From Massariosphaeria phaeospora (lineage: Eukaryota; Ascomycota; Dothideomycetes; Pleosporales), in NCBI GenBank assembly GCA_011032825.1, contig JAADJZ010000022.1, positions 682,001 through 746,000 on the forward strand: a DNA stretch of 64,000 bases, in the 5' to 3' direction. Shown in pieces: positions 1-10,853 of the stretch (within the stretch, counting starts at the first letter, position 1; the number at the start of each line of letters is the position of its first letter). Position numbers and translations under genes: made by a program. The notes under the pieces were generated by a model. That model did not search any database. It was not told where the DNA came from and worked only from the letters and a program-made list of their open reading frames with translations.

Positions 1-268
1 GTATCCCTAAACCGATGGCGTCAATGGAGTCGAGATAGCGCACGAGAGCAAGCTCTTGGGCAGGCGATAATAGCTGATTTGAAGCCTCACGATCTGATCG
101 CGTTGGGAGCTTGAGATAGGCGCGGCGGAGGCGATCGTAAGGCAGTTTGTGGATTGTAGCGTAAGATTTGAGGTTGGGCGCGCTGTACGCTCGCAGGCGC
201 GACGCGTGCATCTGCAGCTCAGATACCTCTCTAGCGTATTTCTTCGCGGCGGATGGATTGCGAGGCAT
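1..268 (-). CDS. Transposase N-terminus (CENP-B/Tc5-type helix-turn-helix), partial
   Basis: The frame starts at ATG 268 (MPRNPSAAKKY) and stays open for 89 codons to the window edge. It contains the usual two-part DNA-binding region of fungal pogo transposases: a Psq-like helix-turn-helix, then a segment reading LSPAQELALVRYLDSID, the start of the CENP-B-type second helix-turn-helix. Unlike the neighbouring copies it carries no stop codon in the visible part, so it may be younger or less mutated. The DDE catalytic domain would lie off the left end. Identification is by motif resemblance only. Confidence 0.6.
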   Translation of the reverse strand, partial: MPRNPSAAKKYAREVSELQMHASRLRAYSAPNLKSYATIHKLPYDRLRRAYLKLPTRSDREASNQLLSPAQELALVRYLDSIDAIGLGI

Positions 269-378
269 GGCTTTAAGAGTTCTATCGCGTCAGAAATTAA
301 TTATATAGCGTTGTGGCGGAGATTGATTTATATGAGGATATTTTGTTTGCATTAGGGGGAACATTTGAATTGGGGGGA
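1..378 (-). mobile_element. 5' part of a pogo-class transposon, cut by the window edge
   Basis: A minus-strand reading frame at 1-268 looks like the N-terminus of a pogo/Fot1 transposase. The 110 bp upstream of its start is AT-rich and ends at 378 in two C-rich blocks (read on the minus strand: TCCCCCC, then TTCCCCC about 14 bp further in). It stops exactly at the TA (379-380) that also borders the next element. I infer that 378 is the terminal-repeat end; the matching end lies outside the window, so this cannot be confirmed here. Confidence 0.6.
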
Positions 379-380
379 TA

Positions 381-2508
381 CCGAGGCGCCCGGCGTGACT
401 ATCCACCCGGCGTGACCATCCACCCGAACACCAAAATCGACACCACAACATGAAGCTATTGAGCCACGCGCGATAGCTATAATCGCGATATTTTCTAGGC
501 TTAGTTCTACAGGCCTCAATTAATATATATAGCTATCTATATTTTGCTGGGAGCTTGATAGCTCGGCCGTGTCGTGATTGAGATGGTGGTGGGCCTGCTG
601 CAGCACCTGAGGCTTCACTACCACCCTGAGGCTGCGCAGCTACTCTCTTTTTTGAGCCTGCCTTCGTAGCTACCTTAAGGCGTCTCCTCTGAGCTCTTTG
701 GGCAGTTTTTTGAGCTTGTTGGAGTCGTTGTTGAGTCCTACGAGCTGCCTGTCGTGAGGCTCGATCAGCAGCCTCACGAGCCTTCTCCTCCTGCCTCATC
801 AATTGCGCTGCTGTTCTCGCTGCACGCCTTGCCTCAACAGCCTTGAGCTTCTCCTGCCTCTGCTCCTCACGTACGCGAGATATCTCTGCTTTTTGGAGTT
901 GTTGTTGCTCCGCCTCAGCCTCCTGCTGCCGCAGGCGATCACGTGCCCTATCCACCTTGCTTGGAGTCCAGAATACAGCCCCACCGTGATACTCCTCAGC
1001 TGCCTCTAGAGGCAGAGCCTTGCCTCGCTTCCTACGCTGCCTCTCATTGATGAGAGCCTCCTTGAGTCTCACATTCTCATGCTCAGCTAGTACTGATCTA
1101 ATCGAGAGTCGGTGGATCGTTTGGTTGAGCTTTGAGATCTTTTTCTGGTCTCTATTAGCTACAGCGTGATCGACTAGCCGTCTGATCTTCCTCCAATCTG
1201 ATGCGCTTAGGGCTAAGAAGTCGCTATCGCTTGAATGGCCTAATAGAGCTAGCTAATTGAATCGTTTGAGTATTACCTCTAGCTCGAAAGGTAAGAGGCC
1301 AGTTGCTTTAAAAGCCTTGAGTATAGTATCCTTCTTGAACGAGGCCTCCTAGGCAGCCATAAACATAGGATAGAAGTCTCGTTTGCTTATAGATGTGAGC
1401 CCTTGGCACCTCTCCATGAACGCAGCTACCTAGTTTGAGTAGGCTGATGAGAATGGCTTAAACATGACGACGTCAAGCGGCTGGAGAGTGTAAGTTGAAT
1501 AAGAGGAGTATACTGCAAGGAAGATTCTATTCCGATCGCAGTACTCGATGAAATCCATCGTGAGGTGAGATCCATGGCTGTCTAGGACAAGTAATCGATA
1601 GCTCCGCCCTGCTTTCTCCTTCGTAGATCGATCAAACACTTGTTTGAGCCAGGCTAGTCCTATATCGTTGTTCGTTCAGCTAGAAAGTAAAGAGGATATA
1701 TATACTTGGTCCTTAGGCCTTAGGGCTTGTAGCTAGGTGTCCTGTATCGAGCCTAAGTTTAATTGATATATTAGCGCAGGCGCAAGGGCTGTTCCATTAG
1801 CGCATATGCAGGCTAGCAGCGTTATCCACTCCCGATTGCTATTCTAGATGTAAGCCTTGATTTTCCCCTCCTCATATAGCCTCTTGCTAAACACCCGCTT
1901 TGAGCGAGTAAGTATTCCTAGCATGCAGCTTTTCTTATTCATGTTGTACATATTGCAAGGCTCTATATCGTATTGGCTAATCTTACTGCGTAGAAGCTCG
2001 AAGTAGAGGGTATACTTCAACTAAGAATCAGCCTGGTGCCGTGAGCGATCGATGCCGGTAGCCCAGCGTGAGATTAGATCAACCTGGTGTCGCTTGATAT
2101 ATCGATCAACCCAGCCTTTTCCAACCTCTTTTTTCGCGATATCCGAGGCAAAGCGTCGTATCATAGGCCGTGTAGGAGGTAGGCCTTGCCTTGTAAAGCG
2201 CTCTATATAGCGTAAGAGCTCCAGCTCCTGCTGAGGGTGGAGCGCTTGCTGGTTTTGAGCCTTGGTGCTGCATGAGGTTGAGACGCTTCGGTGTCTTCGG
2301 CTGAGCGCTGCGTGGCTGCAGCCATAGATGGCTGCTATTTTCCTATATGAAAAAGGTTCTCCTGGCTCGCGCGATTCAATCGCTTCAATCGCATCCTCAA
2401 TTGCTCCCATATTGGTGGAGTTGTGTCGTGTTGAAGTTATGTAGTTGTCAGGGTTCGGTGTTCGGCTGGATGGTCACGCCGGGTGGATGGTCACGCCGGG
2501 CGCCTCGG
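381..2508 (-). mobile_element. Complete pogo/Fot1-class DNA transposon (element 1)
   Basis: The ends are inverted repeats of 52 bp (381-432 and 2457-2508) with two mismatches, flanked on both sides by the dinucleotide TA (379-380 and 2509-2510), the target duplication of Tc1/mariner/pogo elements. Each terminal repeat holds two tandem copies of a GGCGTGACCATCCA-like block. The 2,128-bp body holds one transposase relic on the minus strand. Its right TA is also the left TA of element 2, and its left TA adjoins the partial element at the window start. Confidence 0.92.
533..2410 (-). pseudogene. Pogo-class transposase, decayed (element 1)
   Basis: Translation from ATG 2410 gives helix-turn-helix regions (residues about 1-125), then a DDE domain in the same frame broken by several TAG codons, then a long basic, alanine-rich, coiled-coil-like tail (533-1072). 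The second catalytic aspartate survives in LVLDSHGSH and the third in LQPLDVVMFKP (about 1430-1639). The first is changed: the usual YNMDEKG reads YNMNKKS near 1930-1950. The internal stops that I could read are TAG, which fits CAG or TGG codons changed by C-to-T/G-to-A mutation. The protein cannot be active as it stands, although the frame is otherwise well kept over about 1.9 kb. Confidence 0.85.
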
Positions 2509-2510
2509 TA

Positions 2511-4598
2511 CTGTGCCCGTGCGCACCGTGCCCGGAGTCGGCCCGTGCCCCGCAACAATAAACTCGCGTCCCAACTCACCTTCTTCAACACGCGACTACT
2601 CAACCACCATGGATCTAATCGACAAGGCGATTAAAGACTTGAACTTGCGCGAACCAGGCGCAAAATATACTCTCCAACAGGTTGCTAATCAATATAGCGT
2701 CAACCGCTCGACGCTAGGGCGAAGGTGGAAAGGCGTGACAGCTTCCCAGGACACCAGGAACGCGTCGCACTAGAAACTCAGCCCACAACAAGAGTTAGAG
2801 CTTGTGCGGTATATTGTAGGCTTAACAAAGCAAGGGCTACCTCCTACAAAAGATATAGTGCGAAATTTTGAGTCTGAGATAGCCAAATCACCTGTCTCTA
2901 ACAGCTAGGTCACGCGCTTCTTTCACCGAAACCAAGGCGATCTCATCTCAAAATAAACAGCCGCTATGGACTCCAACCGCTACGCAGCTAACTTAAGAGA
3001 TAAGTACAAGCTATACTTTGACCTCTTGCATAAGAAAATAAAAGAGTACAACGTTCAGCCTAAGCAAATGTACAATATAGATGAAAAGAAGTTTATAATT
3101 AGTGTAATTAGCTGCTTAAAACAAGTGCTCTCTCGACGTTCATAGGAAAAAAAGGAGGTAAAGGCAGCCCGCTAGGATAGCTTACGTAAGTAGATAACTT
3201 TCGTAGCAGCAGTTTGCGCAAATAGGACGTTGTTGCTGCCTAGCCTTATTTATAAAAGCGCATTAAAGACACTACAATCGACATAAGTAGCCGATATTAA
3301 AGCTAGAAAACACGACGTCTTTGTTACCTCAACTCTCTCTAGTTAGAGCAACAACGACGTTAGATTGGCATAGCTTAAGCAGGTGTTTGATTGCTGTACG
3401 AAGAAGCAAGCTTGACGAGCCTACTAATTGCTTATCGTTGACAGCCATAGGAGCCACCTAACGATGGAGTTTATTAACTATTGTAACCGCAATCAGATAC
3501 TTTTAGCTATACTTCCTTTTTACTCAACTCACACGCTCTAACTTCTCGACGTTGTTATGTTTAAGCCCCTATTTAACTCTTACGGCAAAGAGCTATCGTC
3601 TTATATCCAGCGCAGCCAAGGGCTAGTTCTAATCAAGAAAGGAAACTTTTTCCTGTTGTTCTAGAGATCGTGGCAAGCTTCGTTTAAAAAAGAGACTGTT
3701 CTTAAGTCTTTTGAAGCTACTAGTATTTGGCCTATAGATCTAGACGTTATATTTGAACGCTTCACCCAAAGAGCTTCAAATAAAGATGAGATAGATAGAG
3801 GTGAGGTATCTGCCTTTAGAAATGCTAATTAGCGTTACCTAGATCGCCTCGTACGGTTTGCGGTGAAAAATAAAAGCGCAAAGAAGCTTAGCCTCACAGT
3901 TCACCACTTTTAGGTCTAAAACGAGCTTTTTAACTACGAAAACGGTGGCTTAAAAGAGGCTCTATTAGCTAAGAAAAAGCACAAAAAGCATAGCAAACCT
4001 CTAGATTTGCAGCAGCGCAAGGAGTATTATAGTAGAGCTAAGTAGTAGTTACCTAGCAAGGTCCGTAAGGCACGTGCTCGAGAGAAAGTTAAAAAAAAGA
4101 ATGAGCATATGCAGAAGCTTGCGCGAGCTAACTAAAAAGAGCTTCAAGCTTTAGCTAAACTCCTTTGTGAAACTGAGGCCAAGGAGAAACGCGTAGCGCG
4201 GAAGGCAGCTAAAGTAGTTAAGGAGAAAGAAAAAGCCGAGAAAGCAGCTAAGCGCGCACGCAAGATTGAAGCTTAGAACACTAAAAAGGCTCTACAGACG
4301 TCTTAAACAGGCAAGCGCAAAGCCTTACGAGCATTCTTACCTAAGGATAAGCGTTAGAAACGTACGGGTGGTGGTGCAGCTCGCGCGGCGTCGCCTGAAG
4401 CTGCATCAGCTGCTCCACCCAGAGTGAACAGCCGCGGCCGCGCCATCAACGTTCCATCTAAATATAGATAATACAAGCTGTACAAAAGCCTCATCTCAAT
4501 TACTCTAGCAAAAAATCTCGCAATAATAGCTATTGTGGCTGTTGCAATAAACTCATGTTTGTGGTGGTGAGCATGTTGTTTTTGGGGCACGGGCACAG
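2511..4598 (+). mobile_element. Complete pogo/Fot1-class DNA transposon (element 2)
   Basis: The element begins CTGTGCCCGTGC just after TA 2509-2510 and ends with the complement of those 12 bases just before TA 4599-4600. The body is 2,088 bp with a plus-strand transposase relic. The 5' end abuts the 5' end of element 1, head to head, with a single TA between them. It is more heavily mutated than element 1. A short hairpin, GCCCGTG/CACGGGC (4602-4620), follows the right end. Confidence 0.85.
2609..4471 (+). pseudogene. Pogo-class transposase, heavily decayed (element 2)
   Basis: The start ATG at 2609 (MDLIDKAIKDLNLREPG) opens about 54 codons before the first stop. The same protein can be followed in pieces: SPQQELELVRYI near 2775-2815, the first catalytic region YNIDEKKF near 3075 with its aspartate kept, VDSHRSH near 3440, LLDVVMFKP near 3545-3570, and a Lys/Arg-rich tail ending VPSKYR at 4471. 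Stops are mostly TAG, with a TAA where the relatives have TGG. The pattern matches RIP-like G-to-A change. No intact open frame exceeds 100 codons. Confidence 0.8.
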
Positions 4599-4600
4599 TA

Positions 4601-4776
4601 GGCCCGTGCTACGCACGGGCAATCTCATGAGATTTTTCGGAGAAACCTTGGGCCCGAGTAACGATTTAGTGGGTTAGATGTAACACGTCGCGTTTGTTGG
4701 TCTTGCTAGTTAAGCTTCTAGGGTTCGCGCGAGACTGTGCTGTTGTGCCGACTGTATAGTGCTGCTGTGCCGACCG
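4601..4776. other. Short host spacer between transposons
   Basis: These 176 bp lie between the right TA of element 2 and the left TA of element 3. They hold a 7-bp-stem hairpin (4602-4620) and two near-repeats of TGCTGTGCCGAC (4737-4775). No gene is visible. Confidence 0.5.
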
Positions 4777-4778
4777 TA

Positions 4779-6931
4779 CGGTAGAGTGCCCGTGCGCTAC
4801 CTACGCGAGCCATTACAGTACACGAGCCACCCCAACTTCCAAACATATGATCTATCCCAACTTTGACACGTCGTTACTCTACCAATATAGATCTAATCAA
4901 CGCTGCAATTAAAGCAATCAACTCGCGCGAACCTGGCGCATCTTTCTCGTACCGCCAAGTTGCCAAACAGTTCGGCGTTGATCGCACGACGCTGTCGCGA
5001 AGACACCAAGGCACATCGCAGTTTCAAACAGAGTACTACGAACACCGGCAATTACTTGACTTACAACAAAAGGCAGAACTCGTTATATACATAGAAAGAT
5101 GCACTGAGCGAAGCTTGCTACCTACACAAGAGATAGTACGAAATTTCGCAAGTGCAGTTGCAAAATAGAAAGCTTTAGATGCGTAGGTTTCGCGCTTTTT
5201 GCATCGACACAAGGATAAGCTTACAGTCAAATAGAGCGCCGGGCTTGATCGCAATCGTTACCAAGCTAATTCATATAAGAAATACGACCTATACTTTCAA
5301 CTACTCTATAGGAAAATGCGGGAGTACGATGTAGAGCCAGGCAATACCTACAATATGAATAAGAAAAGCTTCTTCGTTGGCATAACTACACGCACCAAAC
5401 GCGTCTTTTCTAAAGCAATCTAGCTAGCAAAACTGCGTACGGCGGCTATACAAGATGGCAATAGAGAATGGATCACGCTTCTAGCTTGCGTTTGTGGCGA
5501 TAGGAGCTCACTGCCGCCCGCTCTTATCTACGAAAGAAAAGCTAGGTTGCAATCGAGCTAGGTTGACTCTATTAAAGCTAAAAAACACGAGGTTTTTGTT
5601 ACTAACTCAACCTTAGGATAGACGAATAACGATATTAGATTAGCATAGCTTGAGCAGTTGTTTGAGCGCTATACTGCAACAAAAGCGCGTCAGCAATAGC
5701 GCTTTTTTATTGTTAACAGCCACAGCAGCCACATTACGCGCGAGTTTATCGACTACTGCGACGCTAAAAAGATCCTCCTTGCTGTCTTTTCTTCTCATTC
5801 AACCTACACCTTACAGCCGCTCGATGTGGTAATGTTCTCGCCGCTTTCGAAGCACTATACTCAAGAACTCAACCGCTATCTACACCGATCGCAAGGGCTT
5901 ATTAGCGTCAAGAAAGGCGACTTTTTTCCGATATTTTGGTTAGCGTGGGGCAGTACAATGAAGCCGGAGCTTATTTTGAAAAGTTTTCAAGCTACAGGCG
6001 TGTGGCCGATGGATGCGGAGGTTATACTAAAACGCTTTAACACTACCACCTCTAATCAAGATAGGAATACAGAACTGCGAGAGCTAGGTAATAGAGATAG
6101 TTAGAGAGACCTGCGAAAAAATTTAGACACTGCGGTTGCAGATAAGGGAAAAGCTAAAGGCAAACGCGTCGCTGCTGCATTACACTCTCTACAGGTTCAA
6201 AACGAGCTCTTCCACCACGAAAACGAGGGCCTGCGCGCTGCGATCACCACTAAACAGAAGCATAAGAAGAAGAGTAAGGTCCTTGACCTGCAGCAGCGCG
6301 AAGAGTTTCACGGCGGTGCTATACTATAGAGTCCTCGCAAGGTTCGAGAAGCTCATGCGCGCGAGACGGTCAGACAGCGCGAAGAAGAGCAGGAAAAACT
6401 CCAGAAAACTCACAATCGCGAGCTCAAAGCTGCAGCTACACTATACAAGAAAAAGATGGCGGAGGAGGCAAAGGCGCTGCGGCAAATCGCGAGAGAGCGC
6501 GCGGCAGAGGAGCGTAAGGCAAGGGCTGCAGAACTAGCCGCAGCGCGCGCGCTCAAAAAGCAGCAACGCGACGCTGCAACCTCACAAAAATCTCGCGATA
6601 CACTAAACAAAGGCAAGCGAAAAGCCTCACGAAGCGCTGCTTTAAAATCTACAAAAAAGCGTCGTGTTGTAGGTGCTAAAAGTGGTGTTGATGCTGCACC
6701 TCCGCCGCCATTGCTTCCACCTAAAACCACCACGCGCGGCCGCCAAATTAAGGTACCACAAAAATTTAAGTAGTACAAAAGCTGCGCAAGGCTCTATATA
6801 GTACTACACTAGAAAATCTTATAATAAAACAATTTGTATGTGGCTCTACAGCTTCATTTTTGCGCGCGCTGATTTTAGACGGGGTGGCTCGTGTACTGTA
6901 ATGGCTCGTGTAGCGCACGGGCACTCTACGG
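4779..6931 (+). mobile_element. Complete pogo/Fot1-class DNA transposon (element 3)
   Basis: Inverted ends of 51-55 bp (4779-4833 and 6881-6931) match except for one substitution and a 4-base length difference, and are flanked by TA at 4777-4778 and 6932-6933. Unlike elements 1/2 and 4/5, no other element shares its target dinucleotides. The body is 2,153 bp with a plus-strand transposase relic. Confidence 0.9.
4887..6773 (+). pseudogene. Pogo-class transposase, decayed; start codon lost (element 3)
   Basis: Relatives start ATGGATCTAATC; here the same place reads ATAGATCTAATC (4887), so the start codon itself carries a G-to-A change. The helix-turn-helix region is readable to 5168, the catalytic domain piecewise to 6104 and the basic tail at 6456-6773. 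Two of the three catalytic aspartates have become asparagine: YNMNKKS near 5355, and IVNSHSSH near 5710 in place of the usual VDSHGSH. The third, in LQPLDVVMF (about 5813-5836), is kept. Several TAG stops and frame breaks interrupt the rest, so the copy must be dead. Confidence 0.85.
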
Positions 6932-6933
6932 TA

Positions 6934-7734
6934 CCGGTACGGTGATACTGCGGCGTATGCGGCGTCGCTATCGCATAGATGGTACTGAAAATCAAACTTC
7001 TCGTACGGATTCGCCCGTCAAGATGTTGCGCTTCTGGTATTCTTGCATGGTCCGATCTTCCCCATTCCGGATCATGCTGGCGATTAATTGGTATTTGGAC
7101 GCTGGATACAAAATCTGCACACCCTGACTCTATTAGCGGAGTTTCCGCGGATTACTGAGGCTCGGGTCGGGGAAGAGGGTGAATCATGGTTTATAGGCAA
7201 ACTAAAGAAAGTCCCTCACATGATTGCCACTCGTTGTTTTGCTTGGAGGTCGCTAGCGGTTGGTTCAATAAGCTGAAGGAGAAAAGGAGACGAAAATACT
7301 ACTGGCCGAACCTTGCTCTGGTAGCTAAGTAATTTTGTTCTGTAAATATTGTGTTAAAACATCCTGTTTATCGTGTTAACGCTAGACCGTTCATATTTCC
7401 ATACGGACGATGATGATGTAGTGTCCGTACAGGTCCGTACGGAGTATCGCTCATGCGGTCGGAAGAGTATGCGAAACCTTAGTAATCCACGACAAAACTT
7501 GGCGCATGCAATGTGGGGAATGCGCAGCGTCCCATCTGTCTTTCAAACTGAACTCTCCTGGTGATGTTCACAATTCGCCTTTGCCCACTGCACCATGTCC
7601 TCTCGCACCCGATCCATTGTCTCATACCGCGGCAGTATTTGCCGAGATATCGGCCTCTCGCCACGTCCGCAAAATCTGCGCAGGCCGTTCGTGTTGACCA
7701 TGCCGAAGACGGTGGGAACCAGACCGTTGCCGCT
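6934..7734. other. Intergenic, no gene recognised
   Basis: This 0.8 kb between transposon element 3 and the aldolase gene has only short open frames with no recognisable motif. The last 170 bp are open in the frame of the aldolase gene (from 7561), so its start could be further upstream than annotated. Confidence 0.5.
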
Positions 7735-8664
7735 ATGGGGCGCACGACATCGGGCAGAGCGCTGAAGATACGCAAGTATCCGATATTTGTGAGGCTAGAA
7801 GACGAGCGGTTGTATAGGAAACAACATCTGGCAGCGGCATTTAGGATCTTCGCGGCGAGGGGCTTCGACGAGGGGGTTGCGGGGCATATCAGCGTCAGGG
7901 ACCCGATCTTGACGGATCATTTCTGTATGCCAGAAGTTCCACGTATCTGATGGAGATGGACTCGGAGAAGAGCACGAAGATCCTCAATTGCTGATGTTTG
8001 TAGGGCTCAACCCACTCAGCACGCACTTCTCGCTCATCCGCGTCTCCGACCTGATCCTCGTAAACGAAGCCGGTGAAGTCGTCGTAGGCAGCGAGCCCAT
8101 CAATGCCGCAGCATTCGCTATACACTCCGCGATCCACAAAGCGCGGCCCGACGTCCACGCAGCTTGCCATGCGCATTCGACGTACGGCAAAGCGTTCAGC
8201 GCGTTCGGGCGGGGACTAGACATGATCACCCAAGACAGCTTGCGCTTCTACAAAAGCCACGGCGTATACAAACAGTTTGGAGGCGTGGTGTTAGCTAGCG
8301 AGGAAGGAGAGCGGATCGCACAAGCGTTAGGTGAATACATAGAAACACTGGTCCATGGCTGTGGCATTGATCCTTCTGCACAGGGACTGGCAAAGCCGCA
8401 ATTCTACAGAACCACGGCATCCTCACTGTCGGGCAATCCGTCGACGAAGCGGCCTTCTGGTTCATCTCTCTCGACAAAACGTGCCATGCGCAGCTTCTTG
8501 TAGATGCCGCCGCCAACGGAAGCGGCCACGAGAAGAAGATCATTCCCGATGCTGAAGCCGCAGAGAGCTACAAGCAGGTTGGTACGCCGGAGAAGGGCTG
8601 GCTGGCTTTCCAAGGGTATTATGATGAGATTCTTACGAAGACTGGGGGGAACTTCCTGAATTAG
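7735..8664 (+). CDS. Class II aldolase/adducin-domain protein, 3 exons
   Basis: Exons 7735-7924, 8004-8330 and 8384-8664 join in frame to a 265-residue protein. The introns (79 and 53 bp) have GT...AG ends, and removing them restores conserved stretches: DHFWLNP at the first junction and [12 protein letters not shown] at the second. The domain shows the class II aldolase signature: [14 protein letters not shown], a metal-binding [10 protein letters not shown] histidine pair, [10 protein letters not shown], and a C-terminal region ending KTGGNFLN. Family members bind zinc and act on sugar phosphates or related substrates; the substrate is unknown here. The start is the nearest ATG before the conserved block; the frame is open to 7561, giving a possible longer N-terminus. 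Confidence 0.8.
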
Positions 8665-9689
8665 ATCAAGGTACCTGTATGCCTACCTCCCCAAACTACA
8701 GCGCCTACAGGAAGCATATCCCTGCATAAACGTGTGCTTGTCAGCTCGCGTATTGTTTCTCTTCGAATAAGGATAACTATCTCCTTTCGTCGGGCGCCTA
8801 AGGCGGGGTCTTGATTGGGGGCGATGTTCGATATACGAACACCCGTTCGGGCACCCAGTAAAGACCTGAGTGTTGCGAAATATAGACGGATCTACACCGT
8901 AAGCATGGCTTGATAATGCTCGAGCCCTGTCGGGTGTGTGGTTCGCGGTACTGAGTGATTGATGATTACTCAGGCTACTCCGTAGTATATTAATACTCCA
9001 GAGTAAGACTGGTGGTCAGCTGCTAGTAAGCTGAACAGCGACACGAAAGCTTCGCGTAATTTCTCGAAGTGCATATCTCCGACTATCTCAATGTCTGGCC
9101 AACTGCGCTCGCTCGTTAGAGGTTTCTTGATCCGTTTGGCTACGCTGTTGAGACGCTCTAGCTTAACGGTACCGGGAAACTTCCAGGGTGGGGATCGGCG
9201 CGGAGCTAGTATGGACCAATCATGCGTCCTTGTCATACCGGAAAAGAGTGTAGGCTACGGAGTACAGCCCTATCGTAAGGCTTGATTAGTCGTTTCTTCC
9301 CTCCGCTCTTGTCATACTCACCGATTCGCATCATGCAGCACTCGAGCTGTATACTGGGTACGAAACATGGCGTCCAATCTTGCATAACACATGGCATCCT
9401 TCTCTCGTGCGGCCGATGAGAGAGGCGTGGAAGAATGCTTTTTATCGAATTTATGGCATTTATTGGCTGGATGGAGACATACGGAGGCCGAAGGTAGCAT
9501 GACATTGAAGGACGTTTCATATTTGCGCTACCGCTGCAAGGATATTTTTGGCGAGGAGCGACATTCACATCACTGCTACAAAACGGAGGACTGCCCCATC
9601 CCATTTCCAACCGTGTTTCTATTCGTTTCTATTCGTTTCTATTCGTTTCCATCTTCTTGTCGCTCTTTTGCACTGCATTTCCTCCCATC
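8665..9689. other. Intergenic with a short tandem repeat near the downstream gene
   Basis: No gene is recognised. The ten-base unit ATTCGTTTCT is repeated about three and a half times at 9615-9650, just upstream of the glycosyltransferase start, in what is probably its promoter or 5' leader. Confidence 0.5.
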
Positions 9690-10853
9690 ATGCTTGAGTC
9701 ACTGCAGGCTCTGAACCCCTTCTGTAAACATGGTTACGTGCCGCTCACAGCAGTACCTGCTTCTTATCGAGTCCAAACACACGTAAAGATAACCATCGCC
9801 GTCATTGTCCTTATCTCAGTTGCTGCTCTGCTCCATCCGCTCGGTGCCGCTCAGCAATATGTCTTCAACAGCTCGGCCGACAACGGGCCCATACCGAGCA
9901 TTGTCCATTACGTGTATATCAAGAAAGATGACGACTCAGTGTTGAACTTCCACTTCGCCCACTTCCTGACGCTCTTTGCTTCCGTCATGTACATCAACCC
10001 ATCGCGCATCTACATCCACACCGACTACAGCGACACCGATATCGCCTCAGCTGTCCAGAACGGCAACACGTGGACCCGGAAGGTGCTCACGACCTTTCCG
10101 GAAATAGTCGTCTTCAACCCAGTTGTCGCTCCCCAGTTCGCAGGTCCGAACGAAGGCAGAAAGATCGATGCCATCCAGCACAAGTCCGACTTCATCCGCT
10201 GGGACGAGATTGCCAAAACCGGCGGCATCTACCTCGACTGGGACGTCGTCGTACTACAGCCCCTAACACCTCTCCTCAACGCCGGCTTCGCATTCGTTGC
10301 CGGCCGCCAGTACGGCGGAGCCGCCGAGGACGGCAGAATCAACGGCACCATCAACAACGGCGCCTTTATGACCAAGCCCAACAGCGCCATGGCACGCATC
10401 ATGCTGCGCGAGCAAACCGCCGGCTTCAACGGCGCGTGGGAGTACAACCTGCAGTTCCTAACGTCGGTAGCCGAGCGCCTCGTGCACATCCCCAACCAAG
10501 CCCTCATCTGCGACCGGCACGCCTTCGCGCCCACGCACTGGTTCGCCGAGTCCAAGGACGCGCTCTTCCTGGCCAACGACGGCCGCCCGTCGCCCGAGCC
10601 CTCGCTCACGAACTCAACCGACGTCATGGATATCTACGATAACATGGTGGCGAATAGGCGCCGGCGCCTCGACTGGGAGATGGATCTGTCGGCGACGTAT
10701 ATGCTGCATGCGTTTGGGCAAGGCCAGCATAATAACGACATTACGCCGAAGCGGATTTTGGCGCGGACGAGTAACTATGGGGTTGCGACGTGGGCGATTG
10801 TCAAGAGGATGAAGGAGGAGGGGCATGTTAAAGGGCATGAGGAGGAGGGTTGA
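9690..10853 (+). CDS. Glycosyltransferase with DXD-type motif (GT32-like), type II membrane protein
   Basis: A single exon encodes 387 residues from ATG 9690 (MLESLQALN); an in-frame TTG upstream was not used. A hydrophobic segment at about residues 34-54 predicts a type II signal anchor, placing the catalytic domain in the Golgi lumen. The core GGIYLDWDVVVLQPL (about residues 178-192) carries the DXD metal-binding motif of the sugar-binding GT32 family (Gly_transf_sug), preceded by KSDFIRW, where relatives have K(A)DxxRY. NGAFMTKP and DRHAFAP follow as further family-like blocks. The role is probably adding a hexose to glycans; the sugar is not predictable from sequence. Confidence 0.85.
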   Translation: MLESLQALNPFCKHGYVPLTAVPASYRVQTHVKITIAVIVLISVAALLHPLGAAQQYVFNSSADNGPIPSIVHYVYIKKDDDSVLNFHFAHFLTLFASVMYINPSRIYIHTDYSDTDIASAVQNGNTWTRKVLTTFPEIVVFNPVVAPQFAGPNEGRKIDAIQHKSDFIRWDEIAKTGGIYLDWDVVVLQPLTPLLNAGFAFVAGRQYGGAAEDGRINGTINNGAFMTKPNSAMARIMLREQTAGFNGAWEYNLQFLTSVAERLVHIPNQALICDRHAFAPTHWFAESKDALFLANDGRPSPEPSLTNSTDVMDIYDNMVANRRRRLDWEMDLSATYMLHAFGQGQHNNDITPKRILARTSNYGVATWAIVKRMKEEGHVKGHEEEG

